Shown: positions 57,431-64,000 of the stretch, piece by piece
How the letters are laid out: each line of letters opens with the position of its first letter
Position numbering within the stretch: the first letter of the stretch is position 1
Notes under the pieces: model-generated
Told to the model about the DNA's origin: nothing
Databases searched by the model: none
The model's input: the letters and a program-made list of their open reading frames with translations, nothing else
NCBI RefSeq assembly: GCF_035594125.1
Contig: NC_087156.1
Coordinates: forward strand, 16,337,997 to 16,401,996
Source of the DNA: Scylla paramamosain
Taxonomy: Eukaryota > Arthropoda > Malacostraca > Decapoda > Portunidae
DNA length: 64,000 nt
Reading direction: 5' to 3'
Made by a program: the position numbers and the translations under genes

Positions 57431-57603
57431 TACAGTCGGTTACAAGGGTTCTCGGCCGCGTGCCAAGGCGACCTCTAACCTACAGCTGCGCGATCCCTTC
57501 ATTCGATTCATTCTTAAACACAGGTAAACAATTCCTTTTTCAGGCTTTTTAATGAGGCAGACTGGCACAAAAAAAAAGAAAGAAGGTAGAGTTCCAACCA
57601 GTC

Positions 57604-57606
<3 letters not shown>
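57431..57606. other. Unique sequence
   Basis: No feature supported. Confidence 0.6.

Positions 57607-57676
<70 letters not shown>
57607..57676. repeat. (CT)35 microsatellite
   Basis: Perfect CT repeat. GATCCCTTCATTC lies before it (57491) and TTGATCCCTTCATTC after it (57676), a short direct repeat flanking the region. Confidence 0.98.
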
Positions 57677-57678
<2 letters not shown>

Positions 57679-58123
57679 ATCCCTTCATTCCTCGATTCAC
57701 TCCTAAGAAAAAAATAATAAACAGCATCCCTTTTCCGTAACTATTTATAGGAACGAGACTTTGGGAGAGAGAGAAAATATGCTGATTCGCTGACATTACG
57801 GGCACTCCATCATTTCATACCCGATGGTTTTTACAATCCTTTAAAAAAAAGAAAAAAACACATACTCTGGACAAGCTCATCATTTGCTTTCAGTTGGCGT
57901 TGTCTGAAAGAGTCGTCCTCAATGCCATGCGCCTCATAGCCTCACGCACCTATTTTTTATAATGTTCACCTTGACGAACACCTTGACCCTCAGGTGCCGC
58001 TGCCCCGGGAGTCTCCAGACGCCCTTATTATTCCCATGCGGCGCTGATTGGGAATGCTAAGCGGGGGTACAATCATACGCACGTGGGCACAGACACATGC
58101 CTTCCCACCTTCCTACCCGTACA

Positions 58124-58126
<3 letters not shown>
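57677..58126. other. Unique sequence
   Basis: No gene supported. Confidence 0.6.

Positions 58127-58206
<80 letters not shown>
58127..58206. repeat. (CA)40 microsatellite
   Basis: Perfect CA repeat. Confidence 0.98.
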
Positions 58207-58209
<3 letters not shown>

Positions 58210-58390
58210 TGTGCATTTCTGTTCAAGGTGTTTTTTATGTAACCCTCAGGTGAACGACGGAACACTGGACAGATTATCATTGTTATTTTTATTATTTCGC
58301 CACGATATACGAGTATATTGTAATTGTTGACTGTCACGTGATACTCTTTTACTCTGCTCGTGGTCTGGGTAAATAATCACACACGCTCAT

Positions 58391-58621
<231 letters not shown>

Positions 58622-58705
58622 GTAAAATCATTAAGGTGAAATCGCAAGGTCGTGGAAAACAAAACATCGGTCACCACTCAGCGACATGTGATAACTAACC
58701 TGCTA

Positions 58706-58708
<3 letters not shown>

Positions 58709-58785
<77 letters not shown>
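58709..58785. repeat. (CT)38 microsatellite
   Basis: Perfect CT repeat. Confidence 0.98.
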
Positions 58786-58787
<2 letters not shown>

Positions 58788-58843
58788 TTTTCTATGCGGT
58801 TTCCTGAGTTTCATTTCCGCTCTTTTTTTTTCTTATGTTATAG

Positions 58844-58955
58844 AGATAGGGAGAGTTATGATGATAATGATGGTGATAGTGGTAGTGGTGATGACGATGG
58901 TGATGAAAAGGAAGACGATGAAGAGGACAAGGAGGTGAAGGAGAGTGAAATGTAA
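58844..58955 (+). other. Possible acidic terminal exon, or coincidental GAT/GGT repeat
   Basis: A pyrimidine tract at 58819-58833 and TATAG at 58839-58843 form a good splice-acceptor-like signal. The frame after it encodes about 36 residues dominated by Asp, Glu, Gly, Ser and Lys, ending at TAA (58953). The underlying DNA is GATGGT/GATGAC-like, so simple repeat is the more likely explanation. No nearby AATAAA was seen. Confidence 0.12.
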
Positions 58956-59131
58956 TATAAGGCACATCTTACATTAACTTTCCTTTGGTGTGAATTATTG
59001 TGGTGATGACGATGGTGTTGTGTCGCCTCGTCCTCGTCCCAGGCCGCCTTGTCTCACGCTTCCCCGAACATGGCAAGTGTGGAGGCTAATGGTGGGCGAG
59101 GGGCTGGCTAATGGGTACGGGGGGTGTAGTT

Positions 59132-59135
<4 letters not shown>
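58956..59135. other. Unique sequence
   Basis: No feature supported. Confidence 0.6.

Positions 59136-59173
<38 letters not shown>
59136..59173. repeat. (CA)19 microsatellite
   Basis: Perfect CA repeat. Confidence 0.98.
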
Positions 59174-59174
<1 letters not shown>

Positions 59175-59548
59175 GTCGCTCACATTCCCGTTACGACGTT
59201 CACACTTTTACTCTGATGAAAACACGCGGGTCGAGTTTCACGTCCTCGCACTTGACTGGACGCGGGAGGGAAACTGACACTCGGCCGATTTAGAATTATC
59301 GTATCGCGTGTTGAGGATGACATGTTGACCGAGCCTGGGAACACGTCGCTCCCGCCGAGGCCACGGGAGGGCGTGGCGTGCGTCCCGCCTCCGCCCAAAT
59401 GTCTGTCATCCTGCAGGATCACCTTACACCCCGCGCGACTTATGGCGACAAGGGTATCGAAGATTTTAAATTCCCTCTCGATGTTTTTATGCGTGTTTTG
59501 TTCTTGTTTATTAAGGTGTAAGTGAAAACATTACACAAGTTTGTGTGG

Positions 59549-59551
<3 letters not shown>
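59174..59551. other. Unique sequence
   Basis: GC-rich at 59325-59400. No gene. Confidence 0.6.
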
Positions 59552-62987
<3,436 letters not shown>

Positions 62988-63014
62988 GCAGAGCAGAGCA
63001 GAGCAGAGCAGAGC
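62988..63014. repeat. (GCAGA)5 microsatellite
   Basis: Five pentanucleotide copies. Confidence 0.95.
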
Positions 63015-63121
63015 TGTAGTGGCGGGGAGAGGAGAGAGAAGGAGAGGGAGAGGGAGTGGAAGAAGCCGGGGGGACGCCGCCTCCATTACTAGACTTCATT
63101 AATCATTGCACAACGAGGCGA

Positions 63122-63123
<2 letters not shown>

Positions 63124-63200
<77 letters not shown>
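63124..63200. repeat. (GA)38 microsatellite
   Basis: Perfect GA repeat. Confidence 0.98.
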
Positions 63201-63204
<4 letters not shown>

Positions 63205-63520
63205 CTAGAGAAAGGCTGCATTTAGTTGTAGAGTGAAGGTCATCAAAGTGGCGATGATTTATGAGGCGAGGTTGTGAGGGTTGTATCGGCCCGCAGCTGC
63301 TTACCACTACCGGGATGCGAGGAATTTTAATTGTCGCGAGAAAATGTCATTCGCTCGTGTTTGGAGATGGATCGAGAATAATTCATCGGGAAAACACGGG
63401 CCATAGTCAGTCTCGGCCTCGTTTCTCTGGTTGAAATATGGACATGATGGTTTGGAGATGGTCGTCTGATAAGCAATACAGACACAGATCTATCATGCTC
63501 CCCTCCTGGATCACTGCCTA
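63201..63520. other. Unique sequence
   Basis: No feature supported. Confidence 0.6.
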
Positions 63521-63775
63521 CTCCCTTCACTCTCTCCTCTTCCTCCTCCTCCTTCTTGTCCTCCTCCTCTTCATTCTCTTTCTCTTCCTATTCTTCCTCT
63601 TTTTTTTTTCTCTCTCTCTTCCATTCATCCTTCCTCTTCCTCTACCCTTTTCCTCTTCATTTTCTTTATCCTTCTCCTTTTCTTCATTATCCTTCCTTTT
63701 CTACTCTTTCTTCTCTTCATTTTTTTCTCCTTTTCCTCCTTCTCCTCCTCCTCCTCCTCCTAGTGTTTCTCAATT
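63521..63775. repeat. Pyrimidine-rich CTC/TTC tract
   Basis: Almost pure C/T for about 250 bp. The frame here is low-complexity Ser/Phe/Leu. Confidence 0.8.
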
Positions 63776-63817
63776 CAATTCTCCACTTATTTTGAATCAA
63801 GGAACGTTTAAAATCTT

Positions 63818-64000
<183 letters not shown>

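Overview
This window looks like nuclear DNA of an arthropod, most likely a decapod crustacean. That is an inference from three things: very dense, very long dinucleotide microsatellites (by hand roughly 5 kb, about 7-8 % of the window); three 5'-truncated copies of a non-LTR retrotransposon 3' end that I associate with decapod genomes; and the lack of any bacterial, viral or organellar gene organisation. I could not run any search, so the taxon is not established.

I find no protein-coding gene that I can defend. The open frames longer than about 100 codons are either translations of simple repeats (poly Leu/Ser, Arg/Glu, Thr/His, Cys/Val, Ile, Ser) or have no recognisable domain, start context or supporting splice signals. 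The window is best read as intergenic or deep intronic sequence. Blocks of unique GC-rich, CpG-containing DNA (about 1.06-1.32, 10.8-11.05, 12.65-12.84, 13.64-14.2, 16.0-16.7, 23.1-23.6, 26.0-26.6, 29.2-29.6, 30.1-30.6, 33.6-33.9, 41.0-42.1 and 54.6-54.8 kb) alternate with microsatellite-rich or strand-asymmetric DNA and could hold regulatory elements.

Layout: 0-3.3 kb holds a diverged 121-bp minisatellite, alternating CT/GA tracts and a purine-rich block with five CAGGTA sites. From 4.7 to 6.8 kb there is a 174-bp A-rich duplication, then a purine-rich array and a pyrimidine-rich array arranged head to head. From 8 to 12 kb there are CT/GT tracts, a perfect 15-bp hairpin, a retrotransposon tail and two diverged tandem duplications. 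From 12 to 22 kb CT, GT, TTA and CCT microsatellites dominate. From 22 to 31 kb sequence is mostly unique. From 31 to 48 kb there are very long GA, CA and TTA tracts, including a perfect 301-bp GA array, a tRNA-like relic, an ACCTG-dense stretch and two more retrotransposon tails. From 48 to 64 kb there are a perfect 176-bp tandem duplication, a 119-bp duplication, a three-copy ~160-bp repeat, a G-quadruplex minisatellite, a C-rich tract, and long CA, GT/TA and CT tracts.

The strongest observations are structural: the exact 176-bp duplication, the G-quadruplex minisatellite, the head-to-head purine/pyrimidine arrays, the retrotransposon tail family, and a switch along the window in which strand carries the CT/GT versus GA/CA motif. 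I did not find evidence for a new multi-gene biological system.
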